DNA of 7,106 nt from Methanobacteriota archaeon (GCA_022561895.1 JADFQH010000054.1:1-7106), one strand, 5' to 3'. Shown: positions 1 through 6,091, numbered from the stretch's first letter. Program-made: numbers and translations. The notes: generated by a model not told the origin, from the letters alone.

Positions 1-259
1 CCGGCGGGCGCCCGCGATGTTTCATTCGGCACCTGGCGCCGGCCGCGCGGCTCTGTTGCAACAATGTCACACCAGCCGGAAAACATAGCGTAACCCTCGG
101 GTCAAGTGTTGATTTCGTGCACCGGCGGGTGTCTGATGCGGGCGAAGATTTGTGGTTGAGGCTGCGACCGCCTCGCGTGATTGGCTCTTTAGCTTGGCGA
201 CGTCATACACCACGGATCAGGGTATGCCCCAAGGGGGCGAACATGGAGGGGAATGAGGT
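1..259 (+). other. Bacterial leader region upstream of the porin
   Basis: No gene is supported here. The stretch holds a perfect 12-bp GC palindrome at 4-15 (GCGGGC/GCCCGC), which could be the stem remnant of an upstream terminator but has no T-run after it, and a 10-bp palindrome TGTTGCAACA at 54-63, which could be a protein-binding site. A purine-rich GGAGGG at 245-250 lies 9 nt before the porin ATG and is a good bacterial Shine-Dalgarno sequence. I could not place a convincing -35/-10 promoter. The style of this leader (long, strong Shine-Dalgarno) differs from the leaderless-looking genes to the right of the junction. Confidence 0.5.
245..250 (+). promoter_or_regulatory. Shine-Dalgarno site of the porin gene
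   Basis: GGAGGG with 9 nt between it and the ATG at 260. It fixes the start at 260, which also gives a textbook signal peptide. Overlapping ORFs in the other frame here lack such support. Confidence 0.75.
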
Positions 260-934
260 ATGAAGAAGGTATTATTGGGGAGCACCGCGATCGTCGGCGT
301 TGCCATGCTCGCCTCGGTTTCGGCGCTCGCCGCCGAAAAGCCGACCGTGAGCGTCAGCGGTTATGTCGACTTCCAGACCGGTTGGTTCGACCAGGACGCC
401 GAAGGTACGGGCGGACTGGGAGGCGCCACCGATCCCGGCTATGGGTTCATCACCGATTCCGAGGTCCACATCAAGGCCTCTGGCGAGGCCGACAACGGCC
501 TGAAGTATAGCGCCAAAATCGAGCTCGAGTCCGACCAGGGTACGACCGGAAACGCGGACGAAGTCGTGCTCACGATCTCGGGCAACTGGGGCCGGATCCA
601 GCTCGGCGCCGAGGACGGCGCGGAGGACATCATGCTGGGCGGCCATACCGGCGTGGGCAGCGCCGGCTCGGGCGGCGTCGACGGCGACCAGAGTCGTTGG
701 TTCCTTACTACTAGCAGCTCGACGGCGTTTGTGGACATCACCGACACCTCGGACGCCGTGAAAATCACGTACTATACGCCTCGCTTCAACGGCTTCCAGT
801 TCGGCGCGAGCTTCACGCCGGACACGGGCCAGACCGGCAAGGGCGCGTTCAACAAGCTGAATGGCAGCTTGGAGAACCACGTCGGCCTCGGCTTCAACTA
901 CGTCGCCACGCACAACGACGTGGACGTGGCGATC
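260..934 (+). CDS. Gram-negative outer-membrane porin, N-terminal part (3' end lost at chimeric junction)
   Basis: This segment encodes the first ~220 residues of a general diffusion porin that would form a trimeric beta-barrel in the outer membrane. Visible evidence: a Sec signal peptide (KK at 2-3, hydrophobic core 4-22, A-x-A-like cleavage near 22-25); a first strand of the form VSVSGYVDFQTGW typical of the Porin_4 / alphaproteobacterial porin family; alternating hydrophobic/polar strands with aromatic residues throughout; and a constriction-type loop around 115-160. Such porins are usually clearly longer and end in a terminal beta-strand with an aromatic residue; here the barrel stops at about residue 220-225, where the reading frame continues as an unrelated archaeal enzyme. 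The protein as written would not fold as a porin. The likely source is a Rhodospirillales-like halophilic or marine alphaproteobacterium (inference). The exact end is uncertain by about 20 bases because the junction residues fit both families. Confidence 0.8.
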
Positions 935-940
935 GAGATG
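917..940. other. Chimeric junction between bacterial and haloarchaeal DNA
   Basis: Residues NDVDVAIE (codons 917-937) fit both a porin strand and the strand before the EMHPN motif of the isomerase. Left of this point the protein has a bacterial signal peptide and porin strands; right of it is a cytosolic TIM-barrel enzyme. Word use also changes: by eye I count 5 GATC sites in bases 1-925, but 12 within about 400 bases from 1411 to 1811. The shared repeated GACGTGG text (gacgtggacgtgg, 917-929) offers a short homology at which an assembler, or a cloning or amplification step, could have joined two molecules. Confidence 0.7.
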
Positions 941-1405
941 CATCCCAATATGCTGGTGTACGAACCTCACGGGATGCGTAGGTTAAGGGAGGAGACGAAC
1001 GAGCGGATCGGTGCGAACTTCGATCCCTCGCATCTGCACTGGCAGGGGATTTCCATCACTGACGCGATCCGGTATCTCGGCGAACGCGGCGCGATCCACC
1101 ATTTCCACGCGAAGGACACGAAGGTCTACGACGCGAAAGCGCGCGAGAAGGGCGTCCTCGACACTACCGCCTACACCGACGAGCCGAACCGCTCGTGGCT
1201 CTTCCGTTCGATCGGATACGGCCACGGCGAGAGCCACTGGAAGGACGTCGTCTCGACGCTCAGGATGGTCGGCTACGACGACGTGCTCAGCATCGAACAC
1301 GAGGACTCGCTGACGAGCGCGAACGAGGGGTTGGAGAAGGCCGTCGACGTGCTGGATCGGGCGGTCTTCGAGACGACGCCCGGCGAGGCCTACTGGGCGG
1401 AGTGA
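935..1405 (+). CDS. Sugar phosphate isomerase/epimerase, C-terminal half (5' end lost)
   Basis: This is the C-terminal ~156 residues of a xylose-isomerase-like TIM-barrel enzyme. Members interconvert sugars or keto-sugars/inositols through a divalent-metal site. All four expected metal ligands are visible, in residues counted from the ATG at 260: Glu226 in EMHPN, Asp255 in NFDPSHLHWQG, His283 in HFHAKD, and Glu346 in SIEHED. The closing helix and the tail GEAYWAE follow. Full-length relatives have roughly 300 residues or more, so the first half of the barrel is missing and replaced by porin sequence; there is no independent start codon with archaeal signals. In haloarchaea such isomerases are often encoded near Gfo/Idh/MocA oxidoreductases, and one lies at 3051-4157. 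The stop is 11 bp from the stop of the convergent dehalogenase-like gene. The exact substrate cannot be told from sequence. Confidence 0.8.
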   Translation, partial: EMHPNMLVYEPHGMRRLREETNERIGANFDPSHLHWQGISITDAIRYLGERGAIHHFHAKDTKVYDAKAREKGVLDTTAYTDEPNRSWLFRSIGYGHGESHWKDVVSTLRMVGYDDVLSIEHEDSLTSANEGLEKAVDVLDRAVFETTPGEAYWAE

Positions 1406-1416
1406 CTGGCGATCGG

Positions 1417-2286
1417 CTACGCGAAAAACGATTCGAGTTTTCCAACTGTTGCCTCGGGCGCTTCTTCGGGGATGAAATGGCCACACGAGAGTGATTTTCC
1501 TTCTACGTCGGTCGCCCACCGCTCCCAGATCTCGATCGGGTCGAACGAGATCGTCCCCGAGGCGTCGCCCCAGACCGCGAGGAGTGGACATTCGATCCGA
1601 TCGCCCGCCTCGCGCGAGGCACGGTCGTGATCGAGATCGATACTCAGTCCGGCACGATAATCCTCACAGCTCGCCCGAACGACGCTCTCCTCGCCGAAAC
1701 AGCGGTGGTACTCGGAAACCGCCGCCGGATCGAACGACTCGATCGACGCCGACCAGTTCTCGAGAAGGTGATCGACGTAAAAGGTAGCTGCGCCGTTGAT
1801 CAGCGTTTCGGGCACGGGATAGGGCTGGGCTAAAAACAGCCAGTGGTACATGCCTTTCGCCATCTCATAATCCATCCGCTCGACCGTTTCGAGCGTCGGC
1901 ACGATATCCAACACCGCGAGCTTTTTGACCTTCTGGGGGTGATCCAGCGCGAACCGATAGCCGACGCGCGCCCCGCGGTCGTGTCCGGCGATCCGGTACT
2001 CGTCGAACCCCAGCGCGTCCATCACGCCCACGAGATCCTCGGCCATCTCCCGGTTCGAGTAGTCCGCCGTGTTTGGGTTCGCCGGTCCGGTGCTGTCGCC
2101 GTACCCTCGGAGATCGGGGACGATGACGGTAAAGCGCTCTGCCAGCTGTGGGGCGACCTCGTGCCACATGGCGTGGGTCTGGGGATAGCCGTGCAGCAGG
2201 AGCAGGGGCGAGCCGTCGCCGGCCTGTTCGAGGTTGATCTCCGCTGTGCCCACGTCGACCCGTTTCTGCTCAAAATTCTCGAACAT
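1417..2286 (-). CDS. Alpha/beta hydrolase, fluoroacetate/haloacetate dehalogenase-like
   Basis: This 289-residue protein belongs to the alpha/beta hydrolase family that includes fluoroacetate dehalogenase (FAcD), which hydrolyses haloacetates to glycolate and halide. Visible residues: HGYPQ (32-36, oxyanion region), nucleophile Asp103 in GHDRGAR with substrate-binding Arg104 and Arg107, acid Asp127 in LDIVPT, halide-binding His148-Trp149 in YHWLFLAQP, Tyr210 in CEDYRAG, and base His270 in GHFIPEEAPE. From memory, these match Asp110, Arg111, Arg114, Asp134, His155, Trp156, Tyr219 and His280 of the Rhodopseudomonas enzyme with offsets of 7 to 10, so the whole set is kept. Length is normal, no signal peptide is seen, and it should be cytosolic. 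I chose the ATG at 2286 because homology starts there; an upstream in-frame ATG at 2328 would add 14 residues unlike the family. It is divergent from the toxin-antitoxin pair. Epoxide hydrolase or esterase activity remains possible. Confidence 0.85.
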   Translation of the reverse strand: MFENFEQKRVDVGTAEINLEQAGDGSPLLLLHGYPQTHAMWHEVAPQLAERFTVIVPDLRGYGDSTGPANPNTADYSNREMAEDLVGVMDALGFDEYRIAGHDRGARVGYRFALDHPQKVKKLAVLDIVPTLETVERMDYEMAKGMYHWLFLAQPYPVPETLINGAATFYVDHLLENWSASIESFDPAAVSEYHRCFGEESVVRASCEDYRAGLSIDLDHDRASREAGDRIECPLLAVWGDASGTISFDPIEIWERWATDVEGKSLSCGHFIPEEAPEATVGKLESFFA

Positions 2287-2360
2287 GGGGTCGAATTGCG
2301 AGTAGAGAGTGATGAAACTACCCCACAAGTAGCAAACTCACAGCGTTTCGTCCGTTCGGC

Positions 2361-2370
2361 TAATTTAATA
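2361..2370 (+). promoter_or_regulatory. TATA-like box for the DUF433/DUF5615 operon
   Basis: The sequence taatttaata is the most AT-rich spot in the 108-bp divergent intergenic region. Its TTTAATA part (2364-2370) is centred about 28 nt before the ATG at 2395, the spacing expected of a haloarchaeal promoter that makes a leaderless transcript. Read on the other strand, TTAAATTA could also serve the divergent dehalogenase-like gene with a leader of about 50 nt (inference). Confidence 0.55.
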
Positions 2371-2383
2371 CGGACGACCGTAT
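2368..2383. repeat. Inverted repeat, candidate operator 1 of the DUF433 operon
   Basis: Arms ATACGG (2368-2373) and CCGTAT (2378-2383) are perfect reverse complements around a 4-nt spacer. The repeat touches the 3' end of the TATA-like box and lies before the start codon, so a bound protein would block TBP/TFB or polymerase. The DUF433 protein is the natural candidate to bind it, since antitoxins usually repress their own operon (inference). Confidence 0.6.
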
Positions 2384-2393
2384 AGTGTACTAT
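2382..2393. repeat. Inverted repeat, candidate operator 2 of the DUF433 operon
   Basis: Arms ATAGT (2382-2386) and ACTAT (2389-2393) are perfect reverse complements around GT. It follows directly on the first repeat, sharing two bases, and ends 1 nt before the ATG at 2395. Short arms make chance possible; the tandem placement with the first repeat raises its credibility. Confidence 0.4.
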
Positions 2394-2394
2394 C

Positions 2395-2682
2395 ATGAAG
2401 ACGATCGTCACGGACGAGGACGTTCTCGGTGGTGATCCGCGACTCGACGGAACGCGGATCGGTGTCGTTCATATCTATCGTCGGTACGAGAGCGGCGAGA
2501 CGCCCGAAGAGATCGCCGCCAGCTACGAGGGTATCTCCGTTGCCGACGTTCACACCGCGCTTGCCTACGCTTTCGACAATCCCGACGAGATCCGTTCGAT
2601 CGAAAAGCGCAACCGGAAAGCGATCGAGCGGATCCGAGAGGATCGACCGGTCGATCCGGCGGAGTTCGTGGAGTACGCCTGA
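2395..2682 (+). CDS. DUF433 antitoxin
   Basis: This 95-residue protein is a DUF433-family antitoxin, the expected partner of the PIN-like toxin that follows. The DUF433 core spans about residues 10-65: GGDPRLDGTRI, then YRRYESGETPEEIAASYEGIS and DVHTALAYAFDNP, the usual pattern of a small helix-turn-helix-like fold. The charged C-terminal tail (70-95, KRNRKAIERIREDRPVDPAEF) is the part likely to wrap the toxin (inference from other type II systems). The start at 2395 is supported by the TATA-like box ~28 nt upstream, implying a leaderless mRNA. Its stop TGA at 2680-2682 is followed at once by the toxin ATG, so the two are translationally linked. It probably represses its own promoter through the inverted repeats at 2368-2393. 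Confidence 0.88.
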   Translation: MKTIVTDEDVLGGDPRLDGTRIGVVHIYRRYESGETPEEIAASYEGISVADVHTALAYAFDNPDEIRSIEKRNRKAIERIREDRPVDPAEFVEYA

Positions 2683-3000
2683 ATGCGATTTCTCGCGGAC
2701 GAGAACCTGAAACCTGCACACATCTCTGCGCTCGATGCCGCTGGCCACGACATAAAACGAGTGAGAGACGTCCTCTCGAAGGGTGTATCCGATCCGGAAG
2801 TACTCGAAGCAGCGAACGACACTAGGCGAGTGGTCATCACCTACGACCGGAAGGACTTCGCTACCGTGACGGATCACGTCGGCGTGTTCATTGCGGACGA
2901 GACGATGGCTCCACGAGACGTTCGTCGCACCGTCGAACTGGTCAACAGAGCCTACCCGTCGCTCGAAAACGTCGTCGAATTTCTGGCTGACTGGACCTGA
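2683..3000 (+). CDS. DUF5615 PIN-like toxin
   Basis: This 105-residue protein is a DUF5615-family (Mut7-C/PIN-like) protein, regularly encoded just after DUF433 genes and treated as the toxin of a type II toxin-antitoxin pair, presumably an RNase. Visible: MRFLADENL at the N-terminus with acidic Asp6 and Glu7, the segment ALDAAGHDIKRVRD (17-30), and VVITYDRKDF (50-59) with Asp55 and Asp59, the second acidic cluster of the metal site. Length is normal and no part is missing, so it may be active. The ATG abuts the antitoxin stop. RNA target is unknown. Confidence 0.87.
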   Translation: MRFLADENLKPAHISALDAAGHDIKRVRDVLSKGVSDPEVLEAANDTRRVVITYDRKDFATVTDHVGVFIADETMAPRDVRRTVELVNRAYPSLENVVEFLADWT

Positions 3001-3021
3001 TCCGGCAAGCGATCCCCGAAA

Positions 3022-3040
3022 CCTAAGACGTAGACAGGAG
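3022..3040 (+). promoter_or_regulatory. Possible promoter / Shine-Dalgarno of the Gfo/Idh/MocA gene
   Basis: A weak TATA-like CCTAAGA (3022-3028) is centred about 26 nt before the ATG at 3051, and GGAG (3037-3040) lies 10 nt before it. Either could set initiation; read-through from the toxin gene 50 bp upstream is also possible. Confidence 0.3.
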
Positions 3041-3050
3041 TACTACCGAC

Positions 3051-4157
3051 ATGGCACTCGACATTGGCGTCCTCGGCTACCGATTCATGGGTAAGGCCCA
3101 CTCGAACGCGATGGCGCGGCTCCCGATGTTTTTCCCGGATGCTCCCGAGATCGAGCGCGAGGTCCTCGTGGGGCGCGACGAGGAGGCGCTTTCTTCGGCA
3201 GCCGACCAACTGGGGTTCTCGCGGACGATGACCGACTGGAAGGAAGCTATCGAGGAAGTCGACGTTTTCTACAACCTCGGCCCGAACTTCGTCCACGCAG
3301 AACCCTCGATCGCGGCGCTCGAAGCGGGAATCCCTGTCTTCTGTGAAAAGCCACTCGCTCCAACGCTCGAAGAAGCAAAAGAGATGACCGACGCCTACCG
3401 CGAGGCGGGCGTACCCGCGGGCTGTGCCTTTAACTACCGGTTCGTCCCCGCCATCCGCTATGCAAAGGAGCTGATCGATTCCGGAGAGCTTGGCGAGATC
3501 TACCACGTTCGGGGGCGCTACCTCCAGGACTGGCTAGTCGATCCCGACGCCCCGTGGAGCTGGCGAAATGACGAGGAGATGGCCGGAAGCGGCGCGCTCG
3601 GTGATCTCGGGGCGCATACGATCGATCTCGCGCGATTTCTCGTCGGCGAGGCCGTGGGCGAGATCAGCGAAATCTCAGGTCAGCTTCGGACCTTCACCGA
3701 GGAGCGCCCAACGGGGGACGGCGAAACGCGCGAAGTGACCGTCGATGACGCCTATCTCGCAACTGCCGAATTCGAGGGGAGCGCGATCGGGAGCTTCGAG
3801 GCCTCGCGCAACGCAAACGGGCACAAGAACGATCACACGATCGAGATCGAAGGCTCGAAAGGGAGTCTGAAGTTCTCGCTCGAACGGCTGAACGAACTCG
3901 AATACCTGAAGAAGGATTCGCGAGGCTACGAGACGATTCTGGTTACTGATCCCGAGGATCCCTACATCGACCACTGGTGGCCACCGGGCCACGTCATCGG
4001 CTGGGAGCACACGTTCGTCCACGAGAACTACGAGTTCCTTTCGGCGGTAGCGTCGGGCGGCGAGTTCGAACCCAGCTTCGAGGATGGCATTGCGACCCAG
4101 CGAGTTCTCTCGGCGATCGAAGAGAGCGACGCGAACGGCGAGCGTGTGTCACTTTGA
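3051..4157 (+). CDS. Gfo/Idh/MocA family NAD(P)-dependent oxidoreductase
   Basis: This 368-residue cytosolic enzyme oxidises or reduces a hydroxyl of a sugar, inositol or related polyol with NAD(P). An N-terminal Rossmann domain (1-~125) begins with GVLGYRFMGKAHSNA, the GFMGxAHSNA-type nucleotide-binding variant of this family. The catalytic lysine is Lys100 in CEKPLAP, and the paired acid/base residues are Asp185 and His189 in GALGDLGAHTIDLARFL. The C-terminal alpha/beta domain includes NYRFVPAI (128-135), the Trp-rich LQDWLVDPDAPWSWR substrate-side segment (158-172) and IEGSKGSLKFSLERLNELEYL. Length is normal. Its usual partner, a TIM-barrel sugar isomerase, is present in part at 935-1405, but is now separated from it by the dehalogenase-like gene and a toxin-antitoxin pair. 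Substrate cannot be assigned; inositol dehydrogenase and glucose-fructose-oxidoreductase-like roles are both open. Confidence 0.9.
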   Translation: MALDIGVLGYRFMGKAHSNAMARLPMFFPDAPEIEREVLVGRDEEALSSAADQLGFSRTMTDWKEAIEEVDVFYNLGPNFVHAEPSIAALEAGIPVFCEKPLAPTLEEAKEMTDAYREAGVPAGCAFNYRFVPAIRYAKELIDSGELGEIYHVRGRYLQDWLVDPDAPWSWRNDEEMAGSGALGDLGAHTIDLARFLVGEAVGEISEISGQLRTFTEERPTGDGETREVTVDDAYLATAEFEGSAIGSFEASRNANGHKNDHTIEIEGSKGSLKFSLERLNELEYLKKDSRGYETILVTDPEDPYIDHWWPPGHVIGWEHTFVHENYEFLSAVASGGEFEPSFEDGIATQRVLSAIEESDANGERVSL

Positions 4158-4242
4158 AAAGATAGGAATTTTATACAAATATAACCGGCTTGTTCCTGCT
4201 ACGTCCGCTTTTAGGTGCGTTCAGTCCTCCGTCACAAGTGGA
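4158..4242 (+). promoter_or_regulatory. AT-rich intergenic promoter region of the Tat esterase
   Basis: The 85-bp gap has an AT-rich island with TTTTATAC (4169-4176), the strongest TATA-like box in the window; it would give a leader of roughly 40 nt. A second box TTTTAGG (4209-4215) centred ~31 nt before the ATG at 4243 could give a near-leaderless mRNA. The T-run just after the upstream stop may also serve as an archaeal terminator for the oxidoreductase gene. Confidence 0.5.
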
Positions 4243-5322
4243 ATGGACTTTGACCGACGGACGTTCGTCAAGCTCGCAGGAGCCACAGCAGGAGCAAGCA
4301 TCATCGGCGGACCAGCAAGCGCCCAAGAAGGGAGCGATGACGATGATTTCAGACGCGCAGCGGAACTAGACCCACAAGTCGAAGAGCTACTCGATATCCT
4401 CGAAGAAGAGGACGCACCCGACATCAACGAGCTTTCGACCGAGGAGGCTCGCCCCTTCTTCGAGGAGTTTGCCATCTCCGAAACCGACGCAAACGACCCG
4501 CGACCCGTCGGCGATGTCGAGAACAGAACGATCTCGGGTCCCGGCGGCGAGATACCGATCCGGATCTACACGCCCGAGGACGAGGGACCACACCCCGCAC
4601 TGGTCTACTTCCACAGCGGGGGGTGGGTGCTCGGCGATCTCGATACGCACGATTCGAACGCACGGGCGCTGTCGAACAAAGCCGACGCCGTGGTCGTTTC
4701 CGTCGATTACCGAAAAGGTCCCGAAGAGCCGTTCCCGGCCGCCGTCGAGGACGCCATCTGTGCGACCCAGTGGGTGTCGAACGAGAGTGAAAAGATCGAC
4801 GTGGATTCCGACCGGATCGCGGTCGGTGGCGACAGCGCCGGTGGCAACCTCTCGACTGTGGTCTCGCTCGAAGCGCGCGAGCGCGATGACATCTCGCTCG
4901 TCCACCAGCTGTTGATCTACCCCGTCACCGACAACTCGGCGAACGATCTGCGCTCACACGAACAGAACGCCGAGGGCTTTTTCCTCACCACCGAGGATCT
5001 CGAATGGTTCGGCGAGCGGTATCTCGAAAACGAGATCGACGGCCAGAACATCTACGCCTCGCCCGCGCTGGCGCGCGATCTCTCGGATCTCCCGCCGGCA
5101 ACGATCATCACCGCGGGCTACGACCCGCTTCGTGATGAGGGGTTCAACTACGCCGAACTGCTCGAAGAGGACGGGGTCGAAGTCGAGCTGACGAACTTCG
5201 AGGACATGATCCACGACTTCCTCATCATGCGCCACCTCGACGATCCGTACCCGGACATCGAACGCGCCGAGGACGGCTTTGACGAGGCGGCCGCCGCGTT
5301 GCGGAGTGCGTTCGACACGTAA
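4243..5322 (+). CDS. Tat-exported alpha/beta hydrolase, hormone-sensitive-lipase-type esterase
   Basis: This 359-residue protein is an esterase/lipase of the hormone-sensitive-lipase (Abhydrolase_3) family sent outside the cell by the twin-arginine pathway. The start at 4243 gives a Tat signal: Arg5-Arg6 in DRRTFVK, a hydrophobic stretch (11-23) and an ASA-Q cleavage site after residue 27, with no lipobox cysteine. The reading frame is open back to 4084, but that 53-codon extension overlaps the upstream gene and would bury the signal. After an acidic linker (30-70) comes the catalytic domain: HSGGW (124-128), the oxyanion site, where the family usually has HGGG; nucleophile Ser198 in GGDSAGGN; Asp294 in AGYDPLRDEG; and His324 in MIHDF. 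The triad is complete. It likely cleaves short acyl esters outside the cell; the natural substrate is unknown. The gene stands alone and converges with the winged-helix antitoxin gene. Confidence 0.88.
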   Translation: MDFDRRTFVKLAGATAGASIIGGPASAQEGSDDDDFRRAAELDPQVEELLDILEEEDAPDINELSTEEARPFFEEFAISETDANDPRPVGDVENRTISGPGGEIPIRIYTPEDEGPHPALVYFHSGGWVLGDLDTHDSNARALSNKADAVVVSVDYRKGPEEPFPAAVEDAICATQWVSNESEKIDVDSDRIAVGGDSAGGNLSTVVSLEARERDDISLVHQLLIYPVTDNSANDLRSHEQNAEGFFLTTEDLEWFGERYLENEIDGQNIYASPALARDLSDLPPATIITAGYDPLRDEGFNYAELLEEDGVEVELTNFEDMIHDFLIMRHLDDPYPDIERAEDGFDEAAAALRSAFDT

Positions 5323-5397
5323 TCGTTCGTTACGCGATCACGATCTGCAGCGGCGCAAATTCGACCGGGTAGGTCGCGGATCGACGGGACAGATAAA
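5323..5397. other. Convergent intergenic spacer
   Basis: The 75 bp between two convergent stops contain no ORF, no clear T-run and no strong hairpin that I can see. Confidence 0.4.
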
Positions 5398-5793
5398 CTA
5401 CCCCGCCGCAATCGGTACGTTGATCTCGATGTCATCGTACCAGACGGAGGGGCGTTTCGCCCGTCCGTCGTCTTCAATCTCGACGAGACCGTAGGCTTCG
5501 AGCTCGCTTAGATTGTCATGGACCTGCCGGATATCTCGACCGACGCCGCGGGCAAGCGCGCGAATACTGTCGGGCGACTCGCGAGCAATCGTCCGTAGCA
5601 GCTGGATGTTCTTCGCCGACAGCAGGCGCTGGAGATCTTCTTCGCGCTGGAACGTCACTCGATAGAGCGGGTCGATCTCTTCGCCACGGTCGAGTGCTTC
5701 GAAACGCTCTGTGAGGTCCTCGAAGGCGTCACTCGGCGAAGCAACGCGAACGGTCAGTGTGCGGTGGGTTGGTGTGTTAGTTGGTGCGTTCAT
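5398..5793 (-). CDS. Winged-helix DNA-binding antitoxin, HVO_A0114 type
   Basis: This 131-residue protein is a haloarchaeal winged-helix regulator of the kind paired with TumE/DUF6516 toxins. The N-terminal part (11-36, RTLTVRVASPSDAFEDLTERFEALDRG) is a beta-strand plus helix suited to dimer or toxin contact. The winged helix spans about 58-125: LLSAKNIQLLRTIARESP, then SIRALARGVGRDIRQVHDNLSELEAYGLVEIE as helix-turn-helix, then a basic wing (GRAKRPSVWYDDIEI). Its start lies inside the toxin gene, with a 17-bp overlap (5777-5793), so the two are co-translated. It probably acts as antitoxin and as operon repressor at the inverted repeat at 6090-6115 (inference). Antitoxin after toxin is the reverse of the usual order but is known in HigBA-like systems. 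Confidence 0.8.
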   Translation of the reverse strand: MNAPTNTPTHRTLTVRVASPSDAFEDLTERFEALDRGEEIDPLYRVTFQREEDLQRLLSAKNIQLLRTIARESPDSIRALARGVGRDIRQVHDNLSELEAYGLVEIEDDGRAKRPSVWYDDIEINVPIAAG

Positions 5794-6091
5794 GGGTTTC
5801 GACCTCTTCTCGGAACTGTTTCAGGATGGTTGTGTACTCGCCCGGATACTCATAGTCGGGATCAATTCCGTCAGACGTGTGGCGCTCGTGGCCTTTCGTC
5901 CGAGGGTGGGCGTTGTCGTATCGGAGGATCGTATCGCCGTCGGTTGTGCCGTAGTGCAGGCGGTATTTGATCCCGTCTGGGTAGGCGTCTGACTCGGGGA
6001 CGGACCACACGTTGATCCGAACGAGTCGGCCCGTTTCGGGATAATCGATGGATTCGTTAAGCAACAACGTGGCGTCGTCCCCAGCCATCAT
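5777..6091 (-). CDS. TumE/DUF6516-family toxin
   Basis: This 104-residue protein resembles the DUF6516 / TumE toxin family. The main clue is the charged histidine segment ILRYDNAHPRTKGHERHT (55-72), close to the family's RYDN...H..H core, preceded by strands LVRINVWSVP (23-32) and YRLHYG (43-48) and followed by an acidic C-terminal helix. Mode of action is unproven; members are presumed RNases. It is the first gene of a two-gene operon and overlaps the antitoxin by 17 bp. Two adjacent ATGs (6091 and 6088) are both possible starts; the inverted repeat at 6090-6115 includes the first two bases of the upstream one, so use of 6088 would leave the operator fully upstream. Confidence 0.78.
   Translation of the reverse strand: MMAGDDATLLLNESIDYPETGRLVRINVWSVPESDAYPDGIKYRLHYGTTDGDTILRYDNAHPRTKGHERHTSDGIDPDYEYPGEYTTILKQFREEVETHERTN

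Noticed and set aside
4..15. GC palindrome as a rho-independent terminator
   Set aside because: There is no T-run after the stem and the upstream gene lies outside the window.
54..63. TGTTGCAACA as a named regulator operator
   Set aside because: A 10-bp palindrome alone is too little to assign a regulator, and no promoter could be placed next to it.
272..970. Minus-strand ORF of 232 residues across the porin
   Set aside because: It is a GC-driven mirror frame of the porin gene, rich in Arg/Ala/Val with no recognisable fold.
260..1405. A genuine porin-isomerase fusion protein
   Set aside because: An outer-membrane barrel cut mid-way and joined to half a cytosolic TIM barrel would not fold, and the base-word change coincides with the join; a chimeric molecule or contig explains it better.
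2287..2328. Longer start for the dehalogenase-like protein at 2328
   Set aside because: The added 14 residues are unlike the family N-terminus. It is not excluded, since an AT-rich box at 2361-2368 on the minus strand could put a transcript start near 2337.
4084..4242. Upstream in-frame extension of the Tat esterase by 53 codons
   Set aside because: It overlaps the oxidoreductase gene and would bury the DRRTFVK signal; the TATA-like boxes and the signal peptide favour the ATG at 4243.
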